Part shown: piece by piece, positions 1 to 9,089 of the stretch | Layout of the letters: each line of letters opens with the position of its first letter | Position numbering within the stretch: position 1 is the first letter of the stretch | From: Acidovorax sp. SCN 68-22 | Lineage (GTDB): Bacteria; Pseudomonadota; Gammaproteobacteria; Burkholderiales; Burkholderiaceae_C | Assembly: GCA_001724785.1 (NCBI GenBank) | Contig: MEDL01000010.1 | Location: forward strand, 1 to 33,252 | Direction: 5' to 3' | Length of the DNA stretch: 33,252 nucleotides | The notes under the pieces: generated by a model | What the model was told of the DNA's origin: nothing | The model's input: the letters and a program-made list of their open reading frames with translations, nothing else | The model's database searches: none | Translations under genes and position numbers: made by a program

Positions 1-137
1 GCGGCGTCGTCCTTGGCGCTGTTGATGCGCAGGCCGGAAGACAGGCGCTGCATGGAAGTGGCCAGCGAGTTCTGCGAAACGCCGAGGTTGCGCTGCGCAT
101 TGAGCGACTGGACATTGGTGTTGATAGTGGCGGCCAT
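1..137 (-). CDS. fliC: Flagellin, N-terminal part (truncated by window edge)
   Basis: Minus strand reads ATG GCC GCC ACT ATC AAC...: [45 protein letters not shown], the classic flagellin N-terminus; AAGGAG ribosome-binding site upstream of the ATG. Confidence 0.97.
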   Translation of the reverse strand, partial: MAATINTNVQSLNAQRNLGVSQNSLATSMQRLSSGLRINSAKDDA

Positions 138-285
138 GGTGGTAGCTCCTTGAAGTAAGCCCAAACGTGCGGCATTGCTGCCGTTATCAAATGAATGCCA
201 GCGCTAGCCGGCGGCCCAACCCGTGCCAGGTCGGCCGGGGCCTGCCTGTCGCGAGGTACAGGGCTTGGATTCCCTGTTGAATGTG

Positions 286-313
286 TTATCGGACCCACAT
301 GCAACAAACTTTA
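286..313 (-). promoter_or_regulatory. Sigma28 (FliA)-type promoter for fliC
   Basis: Minus strand TAAAG-N15-TCCGATAA, close to consensus TAAAG-N14/15-GCCGATAA, correctly oriented upstream of fliC. Confidence 0.85.
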
Positions 314-578
314 GCGATCCAGTAACTTTTTGTTTGTTTCGGTGCTCGCCGCGCGCGGTGTTCGTCCACGGAGCGCTTGAATACTCCTAAATCGAGAGCT
401 AAAAAGACAAGCAGGGCAAGCTCTAGATCCTGAAAACATTCAAAAAATCAACCCCGTCTGCACGCCCCTTCCGGCGAGAAAGAGAGGCATCAGCACGCCG
501 CTAGCGGGGAATCAATCGGGGCTCCCGCCCCCAGTTCCGGCGAACAGAGCGCAACGCGTCTGCCAGAATCGCCCCACC

Positions 579-1439
579 ATGGCTGTCCTCCTCGGTTACA
601 TCATCACCTTCGGCTGCGTGTTCGGCGTGTTCATCGCGCACGGCGGCAACATGAAGGTGCTGATGGAGGCACTGCCCTTTGAACTCATCACCATCGGTGG
701 CGCGGCCGCGGGCTCGTTCATCGTCACCAACCAGCCCAAGGTGCTCAAGGCGACGATCGGGGCGATTCCGGGGCTGCTGAAGGGATCGAAATACACCAAG
801 GCGCGCTACATGGAACTGATGGCCATGCTGTACGAGATCCTGCAGAAAGCGCGCAAGGACGGCCTGATGGCGATCGAGAAAGACGTCGAGGCGCCGCACG
901 AGTCCGAGATCTTCAAGAAGTACCCGACCGTGGGCGCGGACCACCACGTGGTCGAATTCCTCACCGATTACCTGCGCATGATGGTCTCGGGCAACCTCAA
1001 TTCGCACGAGATCGAGGCGCTGATGGACAGCGAGATCGATACCCACCACGAAGAGGCCCATGCGCCGGTGGTGGCGCTCACCCGCCTGGCCGGCGCCCTG
1101 CCGGCCTTCGGCATCGTGGCGGCCGTGCTGGGTGTGGTGAACACCATGGGTTCGGTGGGGCAGCCGCCGGCCGTGCTGGGCGGGATGATCGCCTCGGCCC
1201 TGGTCGGTACCTTTCTCGGGATTTTCCTGGCCTACGGCGCGGTGGAACCGATCGCCGGGCTGATGGAGCAGCGCATGGACGACGCGGCCAAGGAACTGCT
1301 GTGCATCAAGGCCACGCTGCTGGCCAGCATGCAGGGCTACAACCCCGCTACGGCCATTGAATTCGGGCGCAAGGTGCTGTTCTCGACGGCGCGCCCGACC
1401 TTCCTGGAGCTCGAAGCCCACGTGAAGGGCCGCAAGTAG
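579..1439 (+). CDS. motA: Flagellar motor stator protein MotA
   Basis: 286 aa ORF; MotA N-terminus (LLGYIITFGCVFGVFIAHGG) and conserved PAFGIVAAVLGVVNTM segment; directly followed by motB. Confidence 0.97.
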   Translation: MAVLLGYIITFGCVFGVFIAHGGNMKVLMEALPFELITIGGAAAGSFIVTNQPKVLKATIGAIPGLLKGSKYTKARYMELMAMLYEILQKARKDGLMAIEKDVEAPHESEIFKKYPTVGADHHVVEFLTDYLRMMVSGNLNSHEIEALMDSEIDTHHEEAHAPVVALTRLAGALPAFGIVAAVLGVVNTMGSVGQPPAVLGGMIASALVGTFLGIFLAYGAVEPIAGLMEQRMDDAAKELLCIKATLLASMQGYNPATAIEFGRKVLFSTARPTFLELEAHVKGRK

Positions 1440-1452
1440 GCACGGGGCCGGC

Positions 1453-2439
1453 ATGGCGGAGAAGAAGCTTCAGCCGATCATCGTCAAGCGCGTGCGCAAG
1501 GGCAAGCACGCGCCCCATGGCGGCGCCTGGAAGATCGCCTACGCCGACTTCGTGACGGCGATGATGGCCTTCTTCCTGCTGATGTGGCTGCTCGGCTCCA
1601 CCGCCAAAGGCGATCTCGACGGCATTGCCAACTATTTCAACTCTCCGATGACGGTGGCCATGTCCGGCGGCACGGGCGCCGGGAACAGCTCGAGCGTGAT
1701 TCCGGGCGGCGGCAACGACCTGAGCAAGGTGCACGGCCAGGTGCGCCGCAGCGACGCCGACAAGAGCACCAACCGGCGCCTTTCGGCCGAGGAAATGCGT
1801 GCCCAGCAGGCGCAGCGCGATGCCCAGCGCATCAAGACGCTGCGCGAGCGGGTGGAGGGCATCATTGCCACCAGCCCCCGGTTGAACGAGTTCCGCTCGC
1901 AAATCCGTACCGACGTGACGCCCGACGGCCTGCTCATCCAGATCGTGGACGACCAGAACCGCCCCATGTTCGACAGCGGCAGCGCGCTGGTCAAACCCTA
2001 CATGCGCGACATCCTGCGCGAAATCGGCGCCGCCCTGGGCGGGGTGGAGAACCGCGTCAGCCTGGCCGGCCACACGGACGCCACGCCGTACGGCAATGGC
2101 GACCGCGGCTACAGCAACTGGGAGCTTTCGGCCGACCGCGCCAACGCCACCCGCCGCGAGCTGGTGGCCGCGGGCATGCCCGACGCCAAGCTCGCCCGGG
2201 TGGTCGGCCTGGCGGCCAGTGAACCGCTCGATGCCGAGCACCCGCGGGCGGCCGCCAATCGGCGCATCAGCATCACCGTGCTCACGCGCGAAGCCGAAGA
2301 ACGCCTGTTGGGCGGCCCGGACGCTCCGCCTGCGGCACAATCGGCATTACAAACTGATACTCCGGCGCCCACTGGCGCGCCCGCCAGCGCAGCCGGAGCG
2401 CAGGCTCCGGCGGCGGCCGCCGCGGTGTCGCGGCCCTAG
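1453..2439 (+). CDS. motB: Flagellar motor stator protein MotB
   Basis: 328 aa; [25 protein letters not shown] transmembrane helix with proton-carrying Asp; C-terminal OmpA-like domain ([11 protein letters not shown]...[16 protein letters not shown]). Confidence 0.97.
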   Translation: MAEKKLQPIIVKRVRKGKHAPHGGAWKIAYADFVTAMMAFFLLMWLLGSTAKGDLDGIANYFNSPMTVAMSGGTGAGNSSSVIPGGGNDLSKVHGQVRRSDADKSTNRRLSAEEMRAQQAQRDAQRIKTLRERVEGIIATSPRLNEFRSQIRTDVTPDGLLIQIVDDQNRPMFDSGSALVKPYMRDILREIGAALGGVENRVSLAGHTDATPYGNGDRGYSNWELSADRANATRRELVAAGMPDAKLARVVGLAASEPLDAEHPRAAANRRISITVLTREAEERLLGGPDAPPAAQSALQTDTPAPTGAPASAAGAQAPAAAAAVSRP

Positions 2440-2476
2440 CCAACGTTATTGCCTACCTCGACCGAAAGGGTCCCAC

Positions 2477-2863
2477 GTGTCCACTGCCCTTCGATTCCTG
2501 ATCGTTGACGACTTTTCCACGATGCGGCGCATCGTCCGCAACCTGCTCAAGGAAAGCGGTTTCACCGAAGCCGACGAGGCCGAAGACGGCGTCGCGGCGC
2601 TGCACAAGCTGCGCAATTCCAAGTTCGACTTCGTCGTCACCGACATCAACATGCCGAACATGAACGGCTTTCAGCTGCTCGGCGAGATCAAGGCGGACGA
2701 CAAGCTCAAGCACCTGCCGGTGCTCATGGTGACCGCCGAAGCGCGCAAGGAGGACATCGTCGCCGCCGCCCAGGGGGGCGCGGCCGGCTACATCGTCAAG
2801 CCCTTTACCAAGGCAACGCTGGAAGAGAAAGTCACGCTCATCATCAAGAAGGCGGGGCTGTAG
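2477..2863 (+). CDS. cheY: Chemotaxis response regulator CheY
   Basis: GTG start at 2477 with AAAGGG upstream; [23 protein letters not shown]...[16 protein letters not shown]...[14 protein letters not shown]...GYIVKPFT. The listed ORF from 2096 is an over-extension. Confidence 0.95.
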   Translation: MSTALRFLIVDDFSTMRRIVRNLLKESGFTEADEAEDGVAALHKLRNSKFDFVVTDINMPNMNGFQLLGEIKADDKLKHLPVLMVTAEARKEDIVAAAQGGAAGYIVKPFTKATLEEKVTLIIKKAGL

Positions 2864-2869
2864 AGCGCC

Positions 2870-3496
2870 ATGGACACGACCAACCCTTCCGGCACCGGGT
2901 CCGTCGAGCCCGATCTGCACCAGAAGATCGGCATGCTGACGCGCCAGCTGCACGATTCGCTCAGCGAGCTGGGTTATGCCGACCAGCTGCGCAGCACCGT
3001 GGGCGAGTTGCCCGACGCGCAAAGCCGGCTGTCCTACATTGCGCGGCTGACGGGCGAAGCCGCTGAAAAGGTGCTGACGCGCGTGGAACAGGCCAAGCTC
3101 CAGCACGACCACCTGGCGGCGGAAGCCACCCGCATGCGCCAGGCGTTGGTGCGCGACCCCGTGAAGGCCGTGGCGACCGGCGCCATCATGAACTTCCTGG
3201 ACGACGTCTCCCAGGTCAGCCGGGCGGCAGACGAGCACCTCACCGAAATCATGATGGCCCAGGATTTCCACGACCTCACCGGCCAGGTGATTGCCCGCGT
3301 GGTGTCCCTGGCGGCCACCATCGAGGCCCAGTTGGTCCAGCTGGTGATCGAGACCGCGCCGCCCACTGCCGTGGTGCCGGCCACAGCAGCGCCCTCGGCA
3401 CACCTCCCAGGCCCGGTGGTCAACCCCGAGGCCACGCCCGACGTCGTGACCGACCAGTCGCAGGTGGACGACCTGCTGGCCAGCCTGGGTTTCTGA
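2870..3496 (+). CDS. cheZ: Protein phosphatase CheZ
   Basis: 208 aa; MMAQDFHDLTGQVIARV signature and C-terminal CheY-binding tail DQSQVDDLLASLGF. Confidence 0.95.
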   Translation: MDTTNPSGTGSVEPDLHQKIGMLTRQLHDSLSELGYADQLRSTVGELPDAQSRLSYIARLTGEAAEKVLTRVEQAKLQHDHLAAEATRMRQALVRDPVKAVATGAIMNFLDDVSQVSRAADEHLTEIMMAQDFHDLTGQVIARVVSLAATIEAQLVQLVIETAPPTAVVPATAAPSAHLPGPVVNPEATPDVVTDQSQVDDLLASLGF

Positions 3497-3503
3497 CGGT
3501 CCG

Positions 3504-3524
3504 CCAGGGCGCCGCTCGCCCTGG
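3504..3524 (+). other. Hairpin after cheZ
   Basis: CCAGGGCG-CCGCT-CGCCCTGG perfect 8-bp stem, 5-nt loop, just after the cheZ stop; no T-tract. Confidence 0.6.
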
Positions 3525-3545
3525 ATAAAGGGCGGGTCCGGCCCG

Positions 3546-3583
3546 CTTATCGCGCTTTAGATTCCGGCGCGGCTCACGACAAT
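3546..3583 (+). promoter_or_regulatory. Candidate flhB promoter/operator box
   Basis: CTTATCGCGCTTT-N19-GACAAT; same architecture and spacing as the box upstream of flgI. Confidence 0.4.
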
Positions 3584-3609
3584 GGCACGACACCCCCCGC
3601 CGTGCCACC

Positions 3610-4761
3610 ATGGAAACGAGCCAAGACCGCAACCTTCCCGCGACCGAACGCAAGCTGCAGAAAGCCCGCACCGACGGGCAGGCCGCGCGCTCGCGCGACC
3701 TCTCGCACCTGGCCATTCTGGGTGCCGGGGCCATGGCGTTGCTGATCTTGATGCCGCGGTTGATCGACCACCTGCGGCTCGACATGGTGCGCCAGCTGGC
3801 TTTCGACGCCGCCACCATGAGATCTCCCATGTCGATGATGGCGCGTCTGCAGTCGATGGCCGGGACGGGGCTGGTCGCCAGCATCGTCTTCGCGGGCCTC
3901 ACGGGCGGAGCCGCCCTGCTCAGCGCCGTGGGAGCGGGCGGCTGGGTCTTCAGCGCCAAGCCCATCGCGCCCGAATTCAGCCGCCTCAACCCGCTCAAGG
4001 GCGCGGCCAACCTGTTTTCCAAGCAGCAGATGGCGAACGTCGCCAAGATGGTGCTGATGACGGGCATCCTGGCCGCGGTGGCCTGGAACTACCTGGGCAA
4101 GAGCATCCGCGAAATGGCTGCCCTGGTGCTGCAGCCCTCGCCCATGGCCCTCTCGCACGTGGCCGACTGGATGACCGCCGGCATGGGCCTGCTGCTGCTC
4201 GTGGTGTTTCTTGCAGCGCTGATCGACGTGCCGCTGCAGGCGTTCTTTTTCCGCCAGCGGCTCAAGATGTCGCACCAGGAAGTCAAGCAGGAACACAAGG
4301 AATCCGACGGCAACCCCGAAATCAAGGGCCGCATGCGCCAGCGCCAGCGCGAGATCGCCGACCGCGCCAGCGTCTCCGCCGTGCCCAAGGCCGATTTCGT
4401 GGTGATGAACCCGACCCACTACGCCGTGGCCTTGAAGTACGACGAAAGCATGAGCGCTCCCCAGGTGATCGCCAAGGGGACGGACTTGGTCGCCATGCGC
4501 ATCCGCGACCTGGCCAAGGCGAACGCCGTGCCGGTGCTGCAGTCGCCCATGCTGGCGCGCGCGCTCTACGCCAACGCCGACCTGGACCAGCCGATTCCGG
4601 CAACGCTCTACACGGCCGTGGCCCAGGTCCTGGCCTACGTTTACCGCCTGAAGGCGGCCCTGCGCGGCGAAGGGCAGATGCCCGGCGACGTACCACAGCC
4701 GTATATCGCGCCCGAACTCGATCCTCTCTCCCGCGCAACGCGGCAAGGTGAGCCCGCATGA
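3610..4761 (+). CDS. flhB: Flagellar type III export switch protein FlhB
   Basis: 383 aa; FlhB/YscU family with NPTHYAVALKYD autocleavage motif. Confidence 0.97.
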   Translation: METSQDRNLPATERKLQKARTDGQAARSRDLSHLAILGAGAMALLILMPRLIDHLRLDMVRQLAFDAATMRSPMSMMARLQSMAGTGLVASIVFAGLTGGAALLSAVGAGGWVFSAKPIAPEFSRLNPLKGAANLFSKQQMANVAKMVLMTGILAAVAWNYLGKSIREMAALVLQPSPMALSHVADWMTAGMGLLLLVVFLAALIDVPLQAFFFRQRLKMSHQEVKQEHKESDGNPEIKGRMRQRQREIADRASVSAVPKADFVVMNPTHYAVALKYDESMSAPQVIAKGTDLVAMRIRDLAKANAVPVLQSPMLARALYANADLDQPIPATLYTAVAQVLAYVYRLKAALRGEGQMPGDVPQPYIAPELDPLSRATRQGEPA

Positions 4762-6839
4762 ATACCGCAATGACTTCGGCCCGGCAATGGGCAGGCAGCC
4801 GGCTGGCCGGCGCCTCGGGCCTCTCGGCCCCGCTTCTGGTGGTGGCCATCCTGGCGCTGATGGTGCTGCCGATCCCGCCCTGGCTGCTCGATACCTTCTT
4901 CACGCTGAACATCGCCGTCGCGCTGATGGTGATGATGGTCGCGGCCTACATGCTGCGCCCCCTGGACTTTGCTGCCTTTCCTTCGGTGCTGCTGCTGACC
5001 ACGCTGATGCGCCTGTCGCTCAACGTGGCGTCCACACGCGTGGTGCTGCTGGAGGGCCACACAGGGCCCGGCGCGGCCGGCGCGGTGATCGAGGCCTTCG
5101 GGCATTTCCTCATCGGCGGCAATTTCGCAGTCGGTCTGATCGTGTTCGCCATCCTGGTGGTGATCAACTTCATCGTCATCACCAAGGGTGCCGAGCGCAT
5201 TGCCGAAGTGTCGGCACGCTTCACGCTGGACGCCATGCCCGGCAAGCAGATGGCGGTGGACGCCGACCTCAACGCCGGCCTGATCGACGAGACCGAAGCC
5301 AAGCGGCGGCGTGCCGAGGTGGCAGAAGAGGCGAACTTCTTCGGCTCCATGGACGGCGCATCGAAATTCGTGCGCGGTGACGCCGTCGCCGGCATCCTGA
5401 TCCTGCTCATCAACATCGTCGGAGGCTTCGCCATCGGCATGCTGCAGCACGGCCTGTCGGCCGGGAAGGCGGCGGACACCTACATCCTGATGGCCGTGGG
5501 CGATGCGCTGGTCGCGCAGATTCCTGGGCTGTTGATCTCGGTCGCGGCAGCCATGGTGATCTCGCGCGTCGGCAAGGACTCCGACATGGGCCAGCAGATC
5601 GTGCACCAGCTGTTCATGTCGCCACGGGTGCTGGGTGTCACGGCCGGCATCCTGATCCTGCTCGGGCTGATTCCGGGCATGCCGCACATCGTCTTCCTGA
5701 CCATTGGCGCCGCGCTGGGCTACGCCGCCTGGGTGCTGATGGAGCGGGCCAAGGTGCCGCCTCCGGTGGAAGCCCCGGCCGCCCCGGTGGGCGACGGCGA
5801 GGCCACCTGGGACGACCTGCAGCCGGTCGACCTGCTCGGCCTGGAGCTGGGCTACCGCCTGATTGCGCTGGTGGACAAGACGCGCCAGGGCGATCTGCTT
5901 ACGCGCATCAAGGGCGTGCGGCGCAAGTTCGCCCAGGAAGTGGGCTTTCTTCCGCCCCCGGTCCACGTGCGCGACAACCTGGAGCTCAAGCCCAGCGCCT
6001 ACCGCATCACCCTGCGCGGCGTGGTCGTGGGCGAGGGCGAAGCCTTCCCCGGCATGCACCTGGCCATCAACCCGGGCGGCATCTCCACGCCGCTCATCGG
6101 GACACCGACGACCGACCCGGCATTCGGCCTGCCGGCGCACTGGATCGACGAGCAGCAAAAGGAAGCGGCGCAAATGGCCGGCTTTACCGTCGTTGATCCG
6201 GAAACCGTCATGGCGACCCATTTGTCACACTTGATGCAAGTGCAGGCCGCCAAGCTGCTCAGCCGCACCGAAACCCAGCAACTGGTCGAACACGTGGCCA
6301 AGCTGGCCCCGAAACTGATTGAGGAAGTGGTGCCGAAAATGGTCTCGATTGCGACCTTCCAGAAAGTGCTGCAACTGCTGCTGGAAGAATCCGTGCACAT
6401 CCGGGACATCCGCACCATCATCGAAACGCTGGCCGAACACGCCGGCGCCATCGCCGACCCGGTGGAACTGGCCAAGCGCGTGCGCGTGGCGCTCTCGCCC
6501 GCCATCGTGCAGCAGATCTACGGCCCGACGCGCGAGCTCAACGTGATCGCCATCGAGCCCGGCCTGGAACGCCTGCTGGTGCAGGCCCTGGGCAATGCCA
6601 ACGGCCCGGCGCTCGACCCCGGCGTGGCCGACATCCTGACCAACAAAGCCGCCGAAGTCGCACTGCGCCAGGAGGAGATGGGCCTGCCCGCCTGCCTGCT
6701 GGTGCCGGACGCGATTCGCGGCTCGATCTCCCGCCTGGTGCGCCGCGTGGCGCCGCGCCTGCAAGTGCTGGCGCACAGCGAAATCCCTGAAACCCACACC
6801 ATCCGCATCGGCCCCATCCTCAAAGGAGCAATGGCATGA
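4758..6839 (+). CDS. flhA: Flagellar export gate protein FlhA
   Basis: 693 aa; LLLTTLMRLSLNVASTRVVL, MPGKQMAVDADLNAGLI..EAKRRR; overlaps flhB by ATGA. Confidence 0.98.
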   Translation: MNTAMTSARQWAGSRLAGASGLSAPLLVVAILALMVLPIPPWLLDTFFTLNIAVALMVMMVAAYMLRPLDFAAFPSVLLLTTLMRLSLNVASTRVVLLEGHTGPGAAGAVIEAFGHFLIGGNFAVGLIVFAILVVINFIVITKGAERIAEVSARFTLDAMPGKQMAVDADLNAGLIDETEAKRRRAEVAEEANFFGSMDGASKFVRGDAVAGILILLINIVGGFAIGMLQHGLSAGKAADTYILMAVGDALVAQIPGLLISVAAAMVISRVGKDSDMGQQIVHQLFMSPRVLGVTAGILILLGLIPGMPHIVFLTIGAALGYAAWVLMERAKVPPPVEAPAAPVGDGEATWDDLQPVDLLGLELGYRLIALVDKTRQGDLLTRIKGVRRKFAQEVGFLPPPVHVRDNLELKPSAYRITLRGVVVGEGEAFPGMHLAINPGGISTPLIGTPTTDPAFGLPAHWIDEQQKEAAQMAGFTVVDPETVMATHLSHLMQVQAAKLLSRTETQQLVEHVAKLAPKLIEEVVPKMVSIATFQKVLQLLLEESVHIRDIRTIIETLAEHAGAIADPVELAKRVRVALSPAIVQQIYGPTRELNVIAIEPGLERLLVQALGNANGPALDPGVADILTNKAAEVALRQEEMGLPACLLVPDAIRGSISRLVRRVAPRLQVLAHSEIPETHTIRIGPILKGAMA

Positions 6840-8308
6840 ACATCAAACGCTTCCACGCGCCCACGGCCCGCGAGGCGCTCGCCAAGGCCCGCATGGCCTT
6901 TGGCGATGGCACGCTGATTCTCTCCAACCGCCCCACGCCCAATGGCGTGGAGGTGGTGGCCACGGCGGAAGAAACGCTCAGCGCTCTGGACGAACCCGTG
7001 GACACGCCCGCGCCGCAGCGCAGCACCCCCCGCCCGGCGGCCGCCCGCTCCGAAGAGCCAACGGGCCGCAACCCCGTGCACCAGGACACCGAGCAGCTGG
7101 CCATGAGCACGCTGTCCTTCCAGGACTACGTGCGCGAGCGCATGCTGCGCCGGCGCCATGACGCCCTGGGCGAGGAGGCGCAACCCGCACCCGCAGCCCG
7201 GATGCCGCGGCCGAGCGAGGCCGCTCCGGCGGCGCCTGCCGCCTTCGCGCCACCCGCCCCGGTGCAGCGCCACAACCCGCTCAAGGCCACGCCCGCCGCG
7301 GCACCGGCCCGTGTGCGCCGCGAGAGCACTCTCGCACCGGCGCCCTCGCTCGCCGGTCAGCAGGACCTGATGCAGCAGCTCCAGGCCATGAAGGATCTCA
7401 TCGAAGACCGGTTCAACACCTTGTCCTGGCTTGGCCAGGCGCGGCAAAACCCGATCCAGTCGAACCTGATGCTCAAGATGATCCGCAGCGGCTATTCGCC
7501 GGCGCTCGCCCGAACCATTCTCGAGCGCCTGCCGGACGACCTCGACGCCGGGGACTCGGTGCGCTGGCTCATGGACGTGCTGGAACGCAACCTCAAGACC
7601 GACGCGGCCATGCCACCCCTGTACGAGCAGGGCGGCACCTACGCGCTGGTCGGCTCCACCGGCGTCGGCAAGACCACCACGACGGCCAAGCTCGCCGCGC
7701 TCTGCGCCCGCATCCACGGACCCGCCAGCGTGGGACTTATCACGCTCGACACCTACCGGGTCGGCGCGCACGAACAGCTGCGCAGCTATGGCCGCATGCT
7801 GGGCATCGTGGCACACCTGGCGCACGACCAGGCCGCTCTGCAGGACTTGCTCGGCCTGCTCAGCGGCAAGAAAATGGTGCTGATCGACACCACCGGCGTC
7901 GCGCCGCGCGACCCCCGGCGCCGCGACATGCTCGACGTGCTCGACCTGCCGGGCGTCCAGCGCCTGCTGGTGCTGAACGCCGGCAGCCACGGCGACACGC
8001 TCGACGACACCCTGGCCGCCTTCAAGACGCCCGGCACCCAGCAAGCCATCCTCACCAAGGTGGATGAAGCGGTCAAACTCGGCCCGGCCGTGGACGCACT
8101 GGTCCGCCACCAGCTGCTGCTGCGCGGCGTCACCAACGGCCAGCGGGTGCCGGAAGACTGGGAAGCCGCCGACGCGCACGCGCTCGTCGCGACGTCCATG
8201 CGGTCTCTGGCCCGTTCGGCCTTCGACCCCAAGGCGAGCGAGCTCAATTTCTTCTTTTCCCACGGCCCGGAACAGGCCACGCGCGAGCGGGGGCTGGTCG
8301 ATGCTTGA
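6836..8308 (+). CDS. flhF: Flagellar SRP-like GTPase FlhF
   Basis: 490 aa; GSTGVGKTTTTAKLAA P-loop, LITLDTYRVGAHEQLRSYGRMLG, MVLIDTTG; overlaps flhA by ATGA. Confidence 0.95.
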   Translation: MNIKRFHAPTAREALAKARMAFGDGTLILSNRPTPNGVEVVATAEETLSALDEPVDTPAPQRSTPRPAAARSEEPTGRNPVHQDTEQLAMSTLSFQDYVRERMLRRRHDALGEEAQPAPAARMPRPSEAAPAAPAAFAPPAPVQRHNPLKATPAAAPARVRRESTLAPAPSLAGQQDLMQQLQAMKDLIEDRFNTLSWLGQARQNPIQSNLMLKMIRSGYSPALARTILERLPDDLDAGDSVRWLMDVLERNLKTDAAMPPLYEQGGTYALVGSTGVGKTTTTAKLAALCARIHGPASVGLITLDTYRVGAHEQLRSYGRMLGIVAHLAHDQAALQDLLGLLSGKKMVLIDTTGVAPRDPRRRDMLDVLDLPGVQRLLVLNAGSHGDTLDDTLAAFKTPGTQQAILTKVDEAVKLGPAVDALVRHQLLLRGVTNGQRVPEDWEAADAHALVATSMRSLARSAFDPKASELNFFFSHGPEQATRERGLVDA

Positions 8309-9089
8309 CCTCGGCCTGCACCAAGGCACCAGCCTGTACGGCCGGATGCCCGAGGATGGGCTGCGCATGGTCACGGTGGCCTGCGCTCCCGGAGGGCACT
8401 CGCTGGAACTGCTGTGGAGCCTGTGCATGCATTGGCAGCGGCTCGGCTACCCCCCCGTTGTGCTGGACGGCTCCGCCAGCGAAAGCGCCGAATCGCCTGG
8501 CCTGATCGACCTGCTCGAACACTGCCTGCCCATCGAGGCACCGCGCGCGGGCCACGCTGGCGAGGATTCACTCGCGGTGCTGCCTGCAGCACACGGTCTG
8601 GCCGTTCTCGCAGAACCCATGCCTTCGGGGGTAGCGCCGCTCTACCGCTTGCAGCCGCTGCTGCGCCGGTACGCCGTGGTCGTGCTGTATGCGCCTGTGC
8701 CGGTGCTGGCGTCCGGTCTGATGGCCGAGATCAGCGCGCCACCCCTATTGCTGCTGGAAACCGGCCCCGGTGCCGTCATGTCGACCTATGCCGACCTGAA
8801 GCGGCTTGCATTGCACGCGAACCTCAACGGCACGGTGTTGCGGCTGGCGTATGGCCAGCACCAGCGCGCCGCCGCCCATCAGCAGCTGGGCACGCTGTGC
8901 GAATGCGCGGCGCGGCACCTCGGGCGCACGCCGCGCACGCTGGCACTGGACCCCGAGCACCCGGCCGACCTCCAGCGCCTGGCCCTGGAGCTTCTGGAGA
9001 ATGCGCAGATTCTGCCCGCGGGCGCGCCCCCTGCGCTACCATCTTCTCGCGACGCCGTGCGCGCCTCGCACCATGCAACGAGCCACTGA
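8301..9089 (+). CDS. Degenerate FlhG/FleN (MinD-like) protein lacking a Walker A motif
   Basis: ATG 8301 overlaps the flhF end; 262 aa. VTVACAPGGHSLELLWSLCMHWQRLGYPPVVLDG aligns with the MinD/FlhG P-loop region but has no GKGGVGKT; TGPGAVMSTYADLKRL resembles FlhG TEPT.ITDAYALIK. Lies between flhF and fliA. Confidence 0.75.
   Translation: MLDLGLHQGTSLYGRMPEDGLRMVTVACAPGGHSLELLWSLCMHWQRLGYPPVVLDGSASESAESPGLIDLLEHCLPIEAPRAGHAGEDSLAVLPAAHGLAVLAEPMPSGVAPLYRLQPLLRRYAVVVLYAPVPVLASGLMAEISAPPLLLLETGPGAVMSTYADLKRLALHANLNGTVLRLAYGQHQRAAAHQQLGTLCECAARHLGRTPRTLALDPEHPADLQRLALELLENAQILPAGAPPALPSSRDAVRASHHATSH

Noticed and set aside
360-578. Sigma28 promoter for motA in the fliC-motA gap
   Set aside because: No TAAA-N15-GCCGATAA-like match found on the + strand; a TTGAAT-N17-TAAAAA sigma70-like pair exists but is too weak to claim.
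2096-2863. ORF starting at 2096 overlapping the motB end
   Set aside because: Only the CheY portion from GTG 2477 is credible; the upstream part is an out-of-frame reading of motB.
4641-6221. 526-aa minus-strand ORF antisense to flhA, plus similar long antisense ORFs (e.g. 6518-8428, 23566-25794)
   Set aside because: Mirror of codon bias on the coding strand; no domain, start signal or conserved motif.
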